The notes under the pieces are model-generated. The model had not been told where the DNA came from, ran no database searches, and saw only the letters and a list, made by a program, of their open reading frames with translations. From Rhodoferax ferrireducens T118 (GTDB lineage: Bacteria; Pseudomonadota; Gammaproteobacteria; Burkholderiales; Burkholderiaceae_C): a stretch of DNA of 64,000 bases. The position numbers were made by a program, and so were the translations under genes. This document shows, piece by piece, positions 25,312-35,397 of this stretch (positions are counted from its first letter, which is position 1; each line of letters opens with the position of its first letter). The stretch is from positions 2,790,001-2,854,000 of the forward strand of contig NC_007908.1 in NCBI RefSeq assembly GCF_000013605.1, written 5' to 3'.

Positions 25312-27783
25312 ATGGACATGCGTGTAGAACCCAAGGTCAAAATGAAACTGGTGATGATCGGCAACGGCATGGCCGGTGTCCGCACGCTTGAAGAGCTGCT
25401 GAAGATCGCACCCGACCTGTACGACATCACCGTCTTTGGCGCCGAGCCGCACCCCAACTACAACCGCATCTTGCTGTCGCCGGTGCTGGCCGGCGAGCAA
25501 ACGATTGACGAGATTGTTCTCAACTCATGGGACTGGTACACGGACCACGGCATCACCCTGCACGCCGGCAAAAAAGTAGTGGCGGTGGACCGCGCCAGGC
25601 GACTGGTACGTGCCCTCGACGCTGACAACAAGGTCACCGAAGTGCCCTACGACCGGCTGTTGATGGCCACCGGCTCCAAGCCTTTCATCCTGCCCGTTCC
25701 CGGCAAGGACCTGGAAGGTGTGATTGCCTACCGCGACATTGCCGACACCAACGCCATGATCGACGCGGCCACCAAATACAAGAATGCCGTCGTGATCGGC
25801 GGCGGTCTGCTCGGGCTGGAAGCGGCCAACGGCCTGATGCGCCGGGGCATGAACGTCAGCGTGGTGCACGTGATGCCGACGCTGATGGAGCGCCAGCTCG
25901 ACAACGTCGCGGGCAAGATGCTGCAAAAATCACTGGAGGACCGGGGCCTGAAATTCCTGATTGGCGCGCAGACGCAGGAACTGGTCGCAAGCGACGATGG
26001 CCGCGTCAAGAGCATCAAGTTCAAGGACGGCACTTCAGCTGCCGCCGATCTGGTGGTGATGGCCGTGGGCATCCGCCCCAACACCGAGCTGGCCGAAGCC
26101 ATGCGCCTGCACTGCAACAAGGGCATTGTGGTGACTGACACGCTGCAGACCGTCACCGACGCGCGCATTTACTCGGTCGGTGAGTGCGCGGCGCACCGGG
26201 GCATCGCCTACGGTCTGGTGGCGCCCCTGTTCGAGCAAGCCAAGGTGGCGGCCAACCATCTGGCGCAGTACGGCATTGGCCGCTATGTCGGCTCGCTGAC
26301 CTCGACCAAACTCAAGGTCACCGGCATCGACCTGTTTTCAGCCGGGGACTTTCTGGGCGGTGACGGCACCGAAGAACTGGTGCTGAGCGACCCCTATGCG
26401 GGCGTCTACAAAAAGCTCGTCATCAAGGACGACAAACTGGTGGGTGCCTGCCTGTACGGCGACACGGTGGACGGCAGCTGGTACTTCAAGTTGCTGCGCA
26501 ACGGCCGCTCAATCGCCGACATCCGCGACAAGCTGATGTTTGGGGAAAGCAATATTGGCGACGCCGGTGTTGAAGGCCACAACAAGGCCGCCAGCATGGC
26601 CGACAGCGACGAAGTGTGTGGCTGCAACGGTGTCACCAAGGGCACCATCTGCAAGGCCATCAAAGAAAAGGGCCTGTTCACGCTGGACGAGGTGCGCAAG
26701 CACACCAAGGCCAGCGCGTCGTGTGGTTCGTGCACGGGGCTGGTTGAGCAGCTGTTGATGTTCACCGCCGGAGGTGACTACTCAGCCACGCCGAAGATGA
26801 AAGCCATGTGCGCTTGCACCGAGCACGGCCACCAGGCAGTGCGCGACGCCATTGTGGCCAACAAGCTGCTGAGCATTGCCCAGGTCTTCAACTTCATGGA
26901 ATGGAAAACACCCAATGGCTGTGCCTCCTGCCGTCCCGCCATCAACTACTACCTGATCAGCAGCTGGCCCAAAGAGGCCAAGGACGATCCGCAAAGCCGC
27001 TTCATCAATGAGCGCAGCCACGCCAACATCCAGAAGGACGGCACCTACAGCGTGATTCCGCGCATGTGGGGCGGCGAGACCACGGCCAGCGAACTGCGCC
27101 GCATTGCCGACGCGGTCGACAAGTACAAGATCCCGACCGTCAAGGTCACCGGCGGCCAGCGCATTGACCTGCTGGGCGTGAAGAAGGAAGACCTGGTCAG
27201 CGTCTGGAAGGACATCGGCATGCCCAGCGGCCATGCCTACGCCAAGGCCTTGCGCACCGTCAAAACCTGCGTCGGCTCGGAGTGGTGCCGCATGGGCACG
27301 CAGGACAGCACACAGATGGGCAAGGACCTGGAACGCGCCATGTGGCGCATGTACGCCCCGCACAAGGTCAAGTTCGCCGTCAGCGGCTGCCCGCGCAACT
27401 GCGCCGAGGCCGGCATCAAGGACGTCGGCATCATCGGGGTCGACAGCGGCTGGGAAATGCACATTGGCGGCAACGGCGGCATCAAGACCGAGGTGGCGCA
27501 GTTCTTCACCAAGCTCAAAACGGCGCAGGAAGTGCTGGAGTACACCGGCGCCTTCATGCAGCTGTACCGCGAGGAAGGCTGGTACCTGGAACGCACCGTG
27601 CATTACCTCAACCGCGTCGGCATGGACTACGTGAAGAAGAAGATTCTGGAAGACGCCGAGAACCGCCAGGCCTTGTGGGCGAAGCTGCAGTTCAGCCTGG
27701 ATGGCGAGCCTGATCCCTGGTTTGAGCACAGCCGGGCCGAGGTGGATCTGCGCCAGTTCGACAAACTGGCTGTCCCCGCCTGA
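25312..27783 (+). CDS. nirB: NADH-dependent nitrite reductase, large subunit
   Basis: 823 residues. In order: FAD domain (LVMIGNGMAGVRTLEELL), NAD site (VVIGGGLLGLEAANGLMRRG), a BFD-like [2Fe-2S] domain (CGCNGVTKGTICKAIK ... CGSCTGLVEQLL), the sulfite/nitrite reductase ferredoxin-like half domain, and the siroheme/[4Fe-4S] ligands CVGSEWCRMG and GCPRNCAEAG. It reduces nitrite to ammonium in the cytoplasm with NADH. AAGGAG precedes the ATG at 25312; a second ATG two codons later is an alternative. Confidence 0.96.
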   Translation: MDMRVEPKVKMKLVMIGNGMAGVRTLEELLKIAPDLYDITVFGAEPHPNYNRILLSPVLAGEQTIDEIVLNSWDWYTDHGITLHAGKKVVAVDRARRLVRALDADNKVTEVPYDRLLMATGSKPFILPVPGKDLEGVIAYRDIADTNAMIDAATKYKNAVVIGGGLLGLEAANGLMRRGMNVSVVHVMPTLMERQLDNVAGKMLQKSLEDRGLKFLIGAQTQELVASDDGRVKSIKFKDGTSAAADLVVMAVGIRPNTELAEAMRLHCNKGIVVTDTLQTVTDARIYSVGECAAHRGIAYGLVAPLFEQAKVAANHLAQYGIGRYVGSLTSTKLKVTGIDLFSAGDFLGGDGTEELVLSDPYAGVYKKLVIKDDKLVGACLYGDTVDGSWYFKLLRNGRSIADIRDKLMFGESNIGDAGVEGHNKAASMADSDEVCGCNGVTKGTICKAIKEKGLFTLDEVRKHTKASASCGSCTGLVEQLLMFTAGGDYSATPKMKAMCACTEHGHQAVRDAIVANKLLSIAQVFNFMEWKTPNGCASCRPAINYYLISSWPKEAKDDPQSRFINERSHANIQKDGTYSVIPRMWGGETTASELRRIADAVDKYKIPTVKVTGGQRIDLLGVKKEDLVSVWKDIGMPSGHAYAKALRTVKTCVGSEWCRMGTQDSTQMGKDLERAMWRMYAPHKVKFAVSGCPRNCAEAGIKDVGIIGVDSGWEMHIGGNGGIKTEVAQFFTKLKTAQEVLEYTGAFMQLYREEGWYLERTVHYLNRVGMDYVKKKILEDAENRQALWAKLQFSLDGEPDPWFEHSRAEVDLRQFDKLAVPA

Positions 27784-27854
27784 GTCCTGATGCGTATTGG
27801 CCGCGTCGCCAACTCAAGCCGGAATCGGCGGCGTGCCGGTCCGCCTGCCAAAGA

Positions 27855-27917
27855 TTTATGCCTAATTGGCCCCTGGCCCCCGTGTTATTTACTTATACAG
27901 CTATCTAAATAATAGCA
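27855..27917 (-). repeat. Dispersed repeat, copy H (between nirB and nirD)
   Basis: Minus-strand copy. Read on that strand, GCTATTATTTAGATAGCTG is followed by AACACGGGGGCCAGGGGCC. It fills nearly all of the 148-base gap between the two subunit genes of one enzyme and stops right at the nirD ribosome site (AAAAAGGAG). Confidence 0.75.
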
Positions 27918-27931
27918 AAAAGGAGTCATCA

Positions 27932-28279
27932 ATGAGCAACTGGAAAGAAATCTGCCAAGTGACTGACATTCCCGTATTGGGATCGCGTTGCGTCAAACGG
28001 CCGCAAGGCACGGACGTGGCGGTGTTTCGCAATGCGCAAGACGAGGTGTTTGCGCTGCTGGACCGCTGCCCGCACAAAGGAGGTCCGCTGTCGCAAGGCA
28101 TTGTGTTTGGCAGCAGCGTGGCCTGCCCCCTGCACAACTGGACCATTGGCCTGGACAGTGGCTGTGCGCACGCGCCGGACACGGGTTGTGTGCAGAGGTT
28201 TAGCGTCATGGTGGAGGGTGATGCGGTGCATTTGGATTTGGATGAGTTGGCGTCTGTGGCTGTGGGTGAGGTTGCATGA
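27932..28279 (+). CDS. nirD: Nitrite reductase, small subunit (Rieske-type)
   Basis: 115 residues from the ATG at 27932, 7 bases after AAGGAG. The Rieske fold is complete with both ligand pairs, CPHKGGPLSQG and CPLHNW, unlike E. coli NirD, which lacks them. It pairs with NirB and probably passes electrons to or stabilises it. The long gap to nirB is filled by a repeat. Confidence 0.93.
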   Translation: MSNWKEICQVTDIPVLGSRCVKRPQGTDVAVFRNAQDEVFALLDRCPHKGGPLSQGIVFGSSVACPLHNWTIGLDSGCAHAPDTGCVQRFSVMVEGDAVHLDLDELASVAVGEVA

Positions 28280-28330
28280 CAGTCAGTAGGTGGCTCACGT
28301 CGCCGTGGCACTCAGCTGCGCGGCTGTCCC

Positions 28331-28527
28331 CCGGCCTTCGGCCTCCTCCTTTACGCCGCTGCGCCGAGCGCCACAGCGACCTGATCTTGCGAACCGTGTC
28401 GGCGTGCAAGCCTTGTCAACCAGCCATGCCCGCCGCCGAAGACCCTGGGGTGGGTGGCATAGCGAAGTCAAGGAGGAGGCCGAAGGCCGGAGGACATTCG
28501 CGGAGCCATCCACCCCAGTGACTTCGG
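28331..28527. repeat. Nested inverted-repeat element between nirD and nasA
   Basis: The arms CCGGCCTTCGGCCTCCTCC (plus two more bases) at 28331-28351 and their exact 21-base complement at 28470-28490 are 118 bases apart. A second pair, CTGGGGTGGGTGGC at 28444-28457 with GCCATCCACCCCAG at 28504-28517 (one mismatch), encloses the right arm, and GAAGTCA (28464-28470)/TGACTTC (28519-28525) adds a third. Each main arm can also fold on itself (GGCC-TTC-GGCC). It carries no gene and looks like a small non-autonomous element or a strong RNA structure inside the operon. Confidence 0.7.
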
Positions 28528-28562
28528 CAACCACAGAAGCCTACCCAGGAGCGTGAACGCCA

Positions 28563-31439
28563 GTGAAACAGCTCAAAGAAACCAAATCCACCTGCCCCTA
28601 CTGCGGCGTCGGCTGCGGGGTGATCATCGAGTCGAGCGGCGACCAGATTACCGGCGTGCGTGGCGACCCGGATTACCCGGCCAATTTCGGGCGGCTCTGC
28701 ACCAAAGGCGCCATGCTGCACCTGACGGCCAGCGCCGCCATCACGCAACAAAGCAGGCTGCTGCACCCGATGCAGCGTTTGACGCGTGGCCAGCAACCCA
28801 AGCGCATCGGCTGGGACGCCGCGCTGGACACGGCAGCCGAAAAATTCGCCAAAATCATCCAGACGCACGGCCCCGATGCGGTGGGTTTTTATATCTCCGG
28901 CCAGTTGCTGACCGAGGACTATTACGTCTTCAACAAACTCGCCAAGGGGTTGATCGGCACCAACAACATCGACAGCAACTCGCGCCTGTGCATGAGCAGC
29001 GCGGTGACGGGCTACAAGCAGACGCTGGGGTCTGACGCGCCGCCGGCCTGCTACGACGACGTCAACCACGCCGGCACCATCTTTATCGTCGGCGCCAACC
29101 CGGCCTACGCACACCCGGTTTTGTTTCGCCGCATCGAAGCCGCACGCCAGGCGCGCCCGGACCTGAAGATTGTGCTGTGTGATCCGCGTCGCACCGACAC
29201 GGCTGAAATTGCCGACCTGTTCTTGCCGATCCAGCCCGGCACCGATGTGATGCTGTTCAACGGCATGCTGCACGTCATGTTGTGGGAGGGCTGGCTCGAT
29301 ACCGCCTATATGGCCGCCCACACCAAGGGCTTTGACACACTCAAAGCCACGCTGCGCGACTACACACCCGACGTGGTGGCGCAGACCTGCGGCATTTCCA
29401 AAGAGGACTTGCTGCAGGCGGCGCGCCTGTTTGCCGGGATCAACGCCGACGACCCGACCCAAGGCACACGCGCACCCACGCTCAGCCTCTACTGCCAGGG
29501 CCTGAACCAGTCCAGCAGCGGCACCGCCAAGAATGCCGCGCTGATCAACCTGCACCTGGCCACCGGCCAGATGGGCAAGAGGGGTGCCGGGCCGTTCTCA
29601 CTCACCGGCCAGCCCAACGCCATGGGCGGACGCGAAGTCGGTGGCATGGCCAATCTGCTCTCAAGCCACCGCGACTTGAACAACCCGGCGCACCGCGCCG
29701 AAGTTGCCGCGCTGTGGGGCCTGCCGTCCGTGCCGTCCAAACCCGGCAAAACGGCGGTAGAGATGTTCCAGGCCGCCGCCGATGGCGAAATCAAAGCCCT
29801 GTGGATTGCCTGCACCAACCCCGCGCAATCCATGCCCGACCAGGCCACCGTGCGCCGCGCCCTGCAGCGCGCCGAGTTTGTCGTCGTGCAGGAAGCCTTT
29901 GCCAGCACCGCCACCTGTGCGTTTGCGGACCTGCTGCTGCCCGCCACCACCTGGGGCGAAAAAGAAGGCACGGTGACCAACAGCGAGCGCCGCATCAGCC
30001 GCGTGCGCGCCGCAGTGGCGCCCCCGGGCGAGACGCGGCACGACTGGCAAATCGTCGTCGATTTTGCGCAACGACTGCAAGCAAACACCCTCTTCCCTTA
30101 CACCTCACCCGAATCGATCTGGAACGAGCACCGCGAATCCACGCGCGGTCGCGACCTCGACATCACCGGCATGTCCTACGCCCTGCTGGAGCACACCCCC
30201 CAGCAGTGGCCCCTGCCCGAGGGCGCCACGCAAGGTAAGGCAAGACTGTACGAGGACGGCCTCTTCCCCACGCCCGACGGCCGCGCCCGCTTTGTCAACA
30301 CGGTCTACCAGCCCGTGGCCGAGCCGCGCGAAGCACGCTACCCGTTTTCACTCAGCACCGGGCGTCTGCGCGACCAGTGGCACGGCATGAGCCGCACCGG
30401 CACGCTGGGGCGCTTGTTCGGCCATGTGCGTGAGCCCGCCCTGCAAATGCATCCGCAAGACATGGCGCGCCGACTCCTCTCGGAGGGTGATCTGGTCCAC
30501 GTCACCAGCAAACGCGGCTCGATTCTGGTGCCGGTGCAAGCCAGTGCCGAGCTGGGGCTCAGCCAGGTCTTCATGGCGATGCACTGGGGTGAAGAATTCC
30601 TGAGCGGCATCAGCACCACCGGCCAGCGGCTGGCCGGCGTTAATGCCCTGACCACTTCGGCTTTTTGCCCCGACTCCAAACAACCCGAGTTCAAACACGC
30701 AGCGGTCAAGGTCCTGAAGGCGGAACTGCCCTGGTCCCTGCTGGCCATGGCCTGGCTGCCCGCCAGCCACCTGCAGTCGGCTCGCCATGAGCTGCAGCAA
30801 TTGATGCTGCAGTTTGACTATGCGAGCTGCGTGCCTTTCAGCAACAACACGGCGCTGGATGCTGCCGGCCAGGAGCGCAGCGGTCTGCTGTTTCGGGCCA
30901 CCGCGTTTGAGGCGCCGACGGACGCGCTGCTGGCCCAGATCGAGTCCCTGCTCAACCTGGACAGCCCCTACGTTTTGCGCTACGCCGACAAGAAACGCGG
31001 CCAGCGCCGCGCTGCGCTGTTGCAACACCTTGACGCATGCACCACGCTGGAAGCCTTCATGCTGGCCGGCGACACCCGCGCCCAAAGCTGGATCAGCACG
31101 CTGCTGCAGGACGAATTGCCAGCCCAATCGTATGGTCGCGCCCTGCTGCTGCCCGGCGCCAGGCCCCCGGTGCAGGTGGTGTCGCGCGGCAAGCCCGTGT
31201 GTGCTTGTTTTAATGTGACCGATGTGGCGATTGAGGCGCAGTTGCGCCACACCAAGGGAACAGCGCAGGAGCGGCTGGGCTCGCTGCAGGCCACACTGAA
31301 ATGCGGCACCAATTGCGGCTCCTGCATGCCCCAGTTGCAGCGCATGGTGCGCGACAGCCCGGAAATTGACGCTCAGGACCTGGCGCCTTCAGGTACAGCT
31401 CAAAAAAACACCCTGAGAGCACACATGCTCTCAGGGTGA
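28563..31439 (+). CDS. nasA: Assimilatory nitrate reductase, catalytic subunit with C-terminal BFD domain
   Basis: 958 residues from the GTG at 28563. The N-terminal [4Fe-4S] motif CPYCGVGCGV is followed by the molybdopterin oxidoreductase body (GRLCTKGAMLH, SNSRLCMSSAVTGYKQTLGSDAPP, QGLNQSSSGTAKNAALINLHLATGQMG) and the dinucleotide-binding domain (LSTGRLRDQWHGMSRTG). A C-terminal BFD-like [2Fe-2S] domain follows (CACFNVTDVAIEAQL ... CGTNCGSCMPQLQRM). It reduces nitrate to nitrite in the cytoplasm. No separate NasB-type reductase is seen; the BFD domain may take electrons directly. The last ~17 residues (GTAQKNTLRAHMLSG) are encoded by a terminator that serves the opposite strand. Confidence 0.94.
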   Translation: MKQLKETKSTCPYCGVGCGVIIESSGDQITGVRGDPDYPANFGRLCTKGAMLHLTASAAITQQSRLLHPMQRLTRGQQPKRIGWDAALDTAAEKFAKIIQTHGPDAVGFYISGQLLTEDYYVFNKLAKGLIGTNNIDSNSRLCMSSAVTGYKQTLGSDAPPACYDDVNHAGTIFIVGANPAYAHPVLFRRIEAARQARPDLKIVLCDPRRTDTAEIADLFLPIQPGTDVMLFNGMLHVMLWEGWLDTAYMAAHTKGFDTLKATLRDYTPDVVAQTCGISKEDLLQAARLFAGINADDPTQGTRAPTLSLYCQGLNQSSSGTAKNAALINLHLATGQMGKRGAGPFSLTGQPNAMGGREVGGMANLLSSHRDLNNPAHRAEVAALWGLPSVPSKPGKTAVEMFQAAADGEIKALWIACTNPAQSMPDQATVRRALQRAEFVVVQEAFASTATCAFADLLLPATTWGEKEGTVTNSERRISRVRAAVAPPGETRHDWQIVVDFAQRLQANTLFPYTSPESIWNEHRESTRGRDLDITGMSYALLEHTPQQWPLPEGATQGKARLYEDGLFPTPDGRARFVNTVYQPVAEPREARYPFSLSTGRLRDQWHGMSRTGTLGRLFGHVREPALQMHPQDMARRLLSEGDLVHVTSKRGSILVPVQASAELGLSQVFMAMHWGEEFLSGISTTGQRLAGVNALTTSAFCPDSKQPEFKHAAVKVLKAELPWSLLAMAWLPASHLQSARHELQQLMLQFDYASCVPFSNNTALDAAGQERSGLLFRATAFEAPTDALLAQIESLLNLDSPYVLRYADKKRGQRRAALLQHLDACTTLEAFMLAGDTRAQSWISTLLQDELPAQSYGRALLLPGARPPVQVVSRGKPVCACFNVTDVAIEAQLRHTKGTAQERLGSLQATLKCGTNCGSCMPQLQRMVRDSPEIDAQDLAPSGTAQKNTLRAHMLSG
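31402..31438 (-). terminator. Rho-independent terminator of phaCAB, overlapping the nasA end
   Basis: A 12-bp perfect stem, 31409-31420 with 31427-31438 (CACCCTGAGAGC/GCTCTCAGGGTG), has a six-base loop. On the minus strand it is followed by seven T (31402-31408). It lies 29 bases past the phaB stop. The nasA stop codon (31437-31439) is in its arm. Confidence 0.9.
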
Positions 31440-31466
31440 CGATGCAGCCAAATCAGCCCTGCCGCA

Positions 31467-32204
31467 TCAGCCCATGTGCAGACCGCCGTTCACCGAGAAA
31501 TCGGCGCCGGTTGAGTAGCCACCCTCGTCGGAGGCAATCCAGGCAATGATGGAGGCAATTTCGCTCGGCTCGCCCAGACGCTTGACCGGTACCGTGGCAA
31601 TGATCTTGTCGAGCACATCCTGACGGATGGCCTTGACCATGTCGGTCCCGATGTAGCCCGGGCTCACGGTATTGACTGTGACGCCCTTGGTGGCCAGCTC
31701 TTGCGCCAGCGCCATGGTGAAGCCGTGCATGCCGGCCTTGGCGGCCGAATAGTTGGTCTGGCCGGCCTGGCCCTTGGCCCCATTGACGGACGAAATATTG
31801 ATGATGCGGCCCCAGCCTTTTTCCACCATGTCGGCCACCACTTGCTTGGTGACGTTGAACATGGAATTCAAGTTGGTTTCAATCACCGCATCCCAGTCAT
31901 CACGTGTCATCTTGACGAACATGCGGTCGCGCGTGATGCCGGCGTTGTTCACCAGCACATCAATGCTGCCGTGCTCAGCCTTGGCCTTGGTAAAAGCTTC
32001 GACGGTGGAAACCCAATTGCCGACGTTGCCGACGGAGGCATGGAACGTAAAGCCCAGTGCCTGCTGTTCGGCCAGCCATTTCGCATGGTCACGTGTCGGG
32101 CCGCAGCCCGCAATGACCTTGAACCCCTCTTTGTGCAAACGTTGGCAAATGGCGGTACCGATGCCTCCCATGCCCCCCGTGACATAGGCTACTTTTTGAC
32201 TCAT
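31467..32204 (-). CDS. phaB: Acetoacetyl-CoA reductase
   Basis: 245 residues from the ATG at 32204 behind GGAG. Short-chain dehydrogenase with cofactor loop VTGGMGGIGTAICQRL, NAGITRDRMFVKM, catalytic Ser/Tyr/Lys in ISSVNGAKGQAGQTNYSAAKAG, and the closing SVNGGLHMG. It reduces acetoacetyl-CoA to (R)-3-hydroxybutyryl-CoA with NADPH. It is third in the phaC-phaA-phaB operon, 139 bases after phaA, and is followed by a strong terminator. Confidence 0.96.
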   Translation of the reverse strand: MSQKVAYVTGGMGGIGTAICQRLHKEGFKVIAGCGPTRDHAKWLAEQQALGFTFHASVGNVGNWVSTVEAFTKAKAEHGSIDVLVNNAGITRDRMFVKMTRDDWDAVIETNLNSMFNVTKQVVADMVEKGWGRIINISSVNGAKGQAGQTNYSAAKAGMHGFTMALAQELATKGVTVNTVSPGYIGTDMVKAIRQDVLDKIIATVPVKRLGEPSEIASIIAWIASDEGGYSTGADFSVNGGLHMG

Positions 32205-32343
32205 ATTTTTTCTCCTTTGATTGAACGAATCCACTTGTACGACTGCAAAACACTATAGCGACTAATCCCGCCCGTCGCATTGCGGAAAACACTAACGCGA
32301 GCACCGCACCGGGCACAGACTCCAGCAGCGCCCGCGCTGTCCC

Positions 32344-33522
32344 TTAACGCTCGATCGTCAGCGCCACGCCCATGCCACCGCCAATACACAGAGAAGCAAG
32401 GCCCTTCCTGGCGTCGCGGCGCTGCATTTCATGCAACAGCGTGACCAAAATACGGCAACCGGACGCACCCACCGGGTGCCCGATGGCAATCGCACCGCCG
32501 TTAACGTTGAGTTTGGAGGTGTCCCAACCCATTTGCTGATTGACGGCACAAGCCTGCGCTGCAAACGCTTCGTTGATTTCCATCAGGTCAAGGTCGGCGG
32601 CCTTCCAGCCCGCGCGCGCCAGCGCTTTTTGAGACGCCGGCACCGGGCCCATGCCCATCAGGGCCGGATCGACACCGGAGGTGGCAAAGCTGGCAATGCG
32701 GCCCAGTGGTTTGAGCCCCAGGGCGGCGGCTTTCTTGGCCGTCATCACCATCACGGCAGCGGCGCCGTCGTTGATGCCGGAGGCATTGCCGGCGGTCACG
32801 CTGCCGGCCTTGTCAAAGGCGGGACGCAGACCGGCCAGAGCGGCCGCGTTGGTCTTGCGGTTCAAGAACTCGTCGGTGTCAAAGACAATCGCATCGCCCT
32901 TCTTCTGGGCAATGCTGAGCGGCACGATTTCGTCCTTGAACTTGCCGGCGTCTTGCGCAGCGGCGGCCTTTTGCTGGCTACCCAATGCCAGCGCGTCCTG
33001 CATTTCGCGCGTGATGCCGTATTTCTTGTTGACGTTTTCAGCCGTGATACCCATGTGGACCTGGTTGTAGACGTCCCACAAGCCGTCGACGATCATGGAG
33101 TCGATCATCTTCCAGTCGCCCATGCGCTGACCGTCCCGCGAGCCGAGCAACACATGGGGTGACGCGCTCATGTTTTCCTGGCCGCCCGCAATCACAATGT
33201 CGCTGTCGCCGTAAGCCACCGCTTGCGCGGCCAGCATCACAGCCTTCAGGCCGGAGCCGCAGACGCAGTTCACGGTCAGTGCCGGGGTTTCAATCAGCAA
33301 GCCACTCTTGATCAGCGCCTGGCGGGCCGGGTTTTGACCCGAACCGGCCGTCAGCACCTGGCCCAAAATAACTTCACCAATCTGATCCGCGCTCAAGCCC
33401 GTGCGCGCCAGCAAGGCTTTGATGACGGCGGCACCCAGCTCGGGTGCTGGCGTTTTGGCCAGGGTGCCACCAAATTTGCCCACGGCCGTGCGTGCGGCCG
33501 AAACAATCACGATGTCTTCCAT
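32344..33522 (-). CDS. phaA: Acetyl-CoA acetyltransferase (beta-ketothiolase)
   Basis: 392 residues from the ATG at 33522. Catalytic Cys89-type motif [17 protein letters not shown], His in [19 protein letters not shown] and the second Cys in [15 protein letters not shown], all intact. It condenses two acetyl-CoA to acetoacetyl-CoA, the first step of polyhydroxybutyrate synthesis. A longer frame upstream reads into the phaC end and was not used. Confidence 0.96.
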   Translation of the reverse strand: MEDIVIVSAARTAVGKFGGTLAKTPAPELGAAVIKALLARTGLSADQIGEVILGQVLTAGSGQNPARQALIKSGLLIETPALTVNCVCGSGLKAVMLAAQAVAYGDSDIVIAGGQENMSASPHVLLGSRDGQRMGDWKMIDSMIVDGLWDVYNQVHMGITAENVNKKYGITREMQDALALGSQQKAAAAQDAGKFKDEIVPLSIAQKKGDAIVFDTDEFLNRKTNAAALAGLRPAFDKAGSVTAGNASGINDGAAAVMVMTAKKAAALGLKPLGRIASFATSGVDPALMGMGPVPASQKALARAGWKAADLDLMEINEAFAAQACAVNQQMGWDTSKLNVNGGAIAIGHPVGASGCRILVTLLHEMQRRDARKGLASLCIGGGMGVALTIER

Positions 33523-33569
33523 ATTTGTCTCCTGAAGTGTGAAAAGAACGATTACAAAAAAACGAAAAT

Positions 33570-35294
33570 TTATGCCTTGGCCTTGACGTAGCGGCCGGGG
33601 GCCGCCTCGATGGCCCTGTATTTGCCTTTGCCATATGTCTTGGGCGCGGGAATCTGCTTGCCCGCATGGCTCACTAACCACTGAGACCAATCCGTCCACC
33701 AACTGCCCGCTTGCTCAGTGGCGCCAGCCAGCCATTCGGCGTGCGCTTGGGGCAACTTGCCGTCAGAGCGTAACCAGTGGCTGCGTTTGTTCTTGGCCGG
33801 TGGGTTGATCACGCCCGCAATGTGGCCGGAGGCCCCCATCACGAAGCGCTTTTTACCGGGCAAAACCTGAGTCGATGCGTAGGCGCCGCCAATCGGCACG
33901 ATATGGTCTTCGCGCGAGCCATAAATATAGACCGGCATGTCCACCAGTCCCAGATCGACCTTTTCACCGCAGACCACCGCTTGGCCGGGCTTGACCAGCC
34001 TGTTTTCCAGGTAGGTATTGCGCAAGTACCAGGCGTAGTACGGCCCCGGCAGATTGGTGGAATCACTGTTCCAGTACAGCAGGTCAAAAGGCGGCGGGGT
34101 TTCACCCTTGAGGTAGTTGCCCACCACGTAGTTCCACACCAGGTCGTTGGGGCGCAAGAAACTGAAGGTGCTTGACAGGTCTTTCCCTTTCATCAAGCCG
34201 CCCTGGCCCATCTCCTGTTCCCGGTATTTGACAAACGCCTCGTCGATAAAGACATCCAGGATGCCGGTGTCGCTGAAATCGAGCAAGGACGTGAGAAAGG
34301 TGGCACTGGCAACCGGCTTTTCGCCGCGCGCCGCCAGCACCGCCAGTGCCGTGCCCAGCATGGTGCCGCCAACACAAAAGCCCAGCGCGTTGATGCTCTT
34401 GGCCCCGGTGATGTCCTGCGTGACCGTGATGGCTTTGATCACCGCATCGTCAATGTAGTCATCCCAGGTTTTGTGCGCCAGCGAGGCGTCCGGGTTGCGC
34501 CAACTCACCACAAAGGTCCGGTGGCCCTGCGCCACGGCGTAGCGGATCAGCGAGTTATCCGGCTGCAGGTCCAGGATATAAAACTTGTTGATGCAGGGCG
34601 GCACCAGCAGGAAGGGCTTTTCATACACCTTGTCAGTCAGCGGCTTGTACTCGATCAGCTGGAACAAGTCGTTCTCGAACACCACCGCACCCTCGGTGGT
34701 CGCAACGTTTTTACCGACTTCGAAAATGCTTTCATCGGTCATGGACACATGGCCCTGGCGCAGGTCATGGATCAGGTTGGTCACGCCCTTGGCAATACTC
34801 TCGCCCTGGGACTCGATCGCCTTTTGCTGCGCCTCGGCATTGAAGGCCAAAAAGTTGCTCGGCGCGGCCGCTGCGGTCAACTGTTCAACCGCGAAGCGGA
34901 TGCGGGCCCGGGTCTTGGCATCGGCCTGCACGGCATCGGCCAGTCCCATCAAGGTGCGGGTGTTGAGCAGGTAAGCCGCGGCCGAAAAAGCCGCCATCGG
35001 ATTGTTTTCCCAGGCCTTGTCGGCAAAGCGCCGATCCTTGGGCTGTGTGGTGCCGTGCAGGCTTTGACCCCAGAGTGTCGCCGCCTCCTGGAGGAACTGC
35101 TGTTGCAGCGCCTGCAGTTTCTCGGGGGCAAAACTGATCTTGGGCGGCGGGCTGCCCGGCGGGATCAACCCCTTTGCTGCCTGACCCAAATCCATGTTCT
35201 GGAACGACTGGAAAGCGTTACGCCAACCCTCACCCAAAGCCTGTTGAAATTGCTGGGCCGATTGCCCCAGAATTTCCGGAATATCCTGCGTCAT
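33570..35294 (-). CDS. phaC: Class I polyhydroxyalkanoate synthase
   Basis: 574 residues. The N-terminal PhaC_N region is followed by the alpha/beta-hydrolase core with the lipase-like box GFCVGG (catalytic Cys), the Asp in [11 protein letters not shown] and the His in [13 protein letters not shown]. It polymerises (R)-3-hydroxybutyryl-CoA on granules. The order C-A-B on one strand matches the Cupriavidus operon. It is divergent from a small membrane-protein gene. Confidence 0.97.
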   Translation of the reverse strand: MTQDIPEILGQSAQQFQQALGEGWRNAFQSFQNMDLGQAAKGLIPPGSPPPKISFAPEKLQALQQQFLQEAATLWGQSLHGTTQPKDRRFADKAWENNPMAAFSAAAYLLNTRTLMGLADAVQADAKTRARIRFAVEQLTAAAAPSNFLAFNAEAQQKAIESQGESIAKGVTNLIHDLRQGHVSMTDESIFEVGKNVATTEGAVVFENDLFQLIEYKPLTDKVYEKPFLLVPPCINKFYILDLQPDNSLIRYAVAQGHRTFVVSWRNPDASLAHKTWDDYIDDAVIKAITVTQDITGAKSINALGFCVGGTMLGTALAVLAARGEKPVASATFLTSLLDFSDTGILDVFIDEAFVKYREQEMGQGGLMKGKDLSSTFSFLRPNDLVWNYVVGNYLKGETPPPFDLLYWNSDSTNLPGPYYAWYLRNTYLENRLVKPGQAVVCGEKVDLGLVDMPVYIYGSREDHIVPIGGAYASTQVLPGKKRFVMGASGHIAGVINPPAKNKRSHWLRSDGKLPQAHAEWLAGATEQAGSWWTDWSQWLVSHAGKQIPAPKTYGKGKYRAIEAAPGRYVKAKA

Positions 35295-35397
35295 GTGATG
35301 TCCTCTCTCAGGTTCGCGTTCTTATAAACGCTCTAGTATCCGGGACTGGCTCGTCCAAAACTTGACTTTTTTCAATCCGATACTAACTTACTCATTT

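Noticed and set aside
24226..25500. Large minus-strand frame opposite nrtC/nirB
   Set aside because: It is a His/Gln/Arg/Val-rich shadow of GC-rich genes with no recognisable domain. The same holds for long antisense frames at 28416-29555, 39031-40779, 22415-23347 and 26782-27729.
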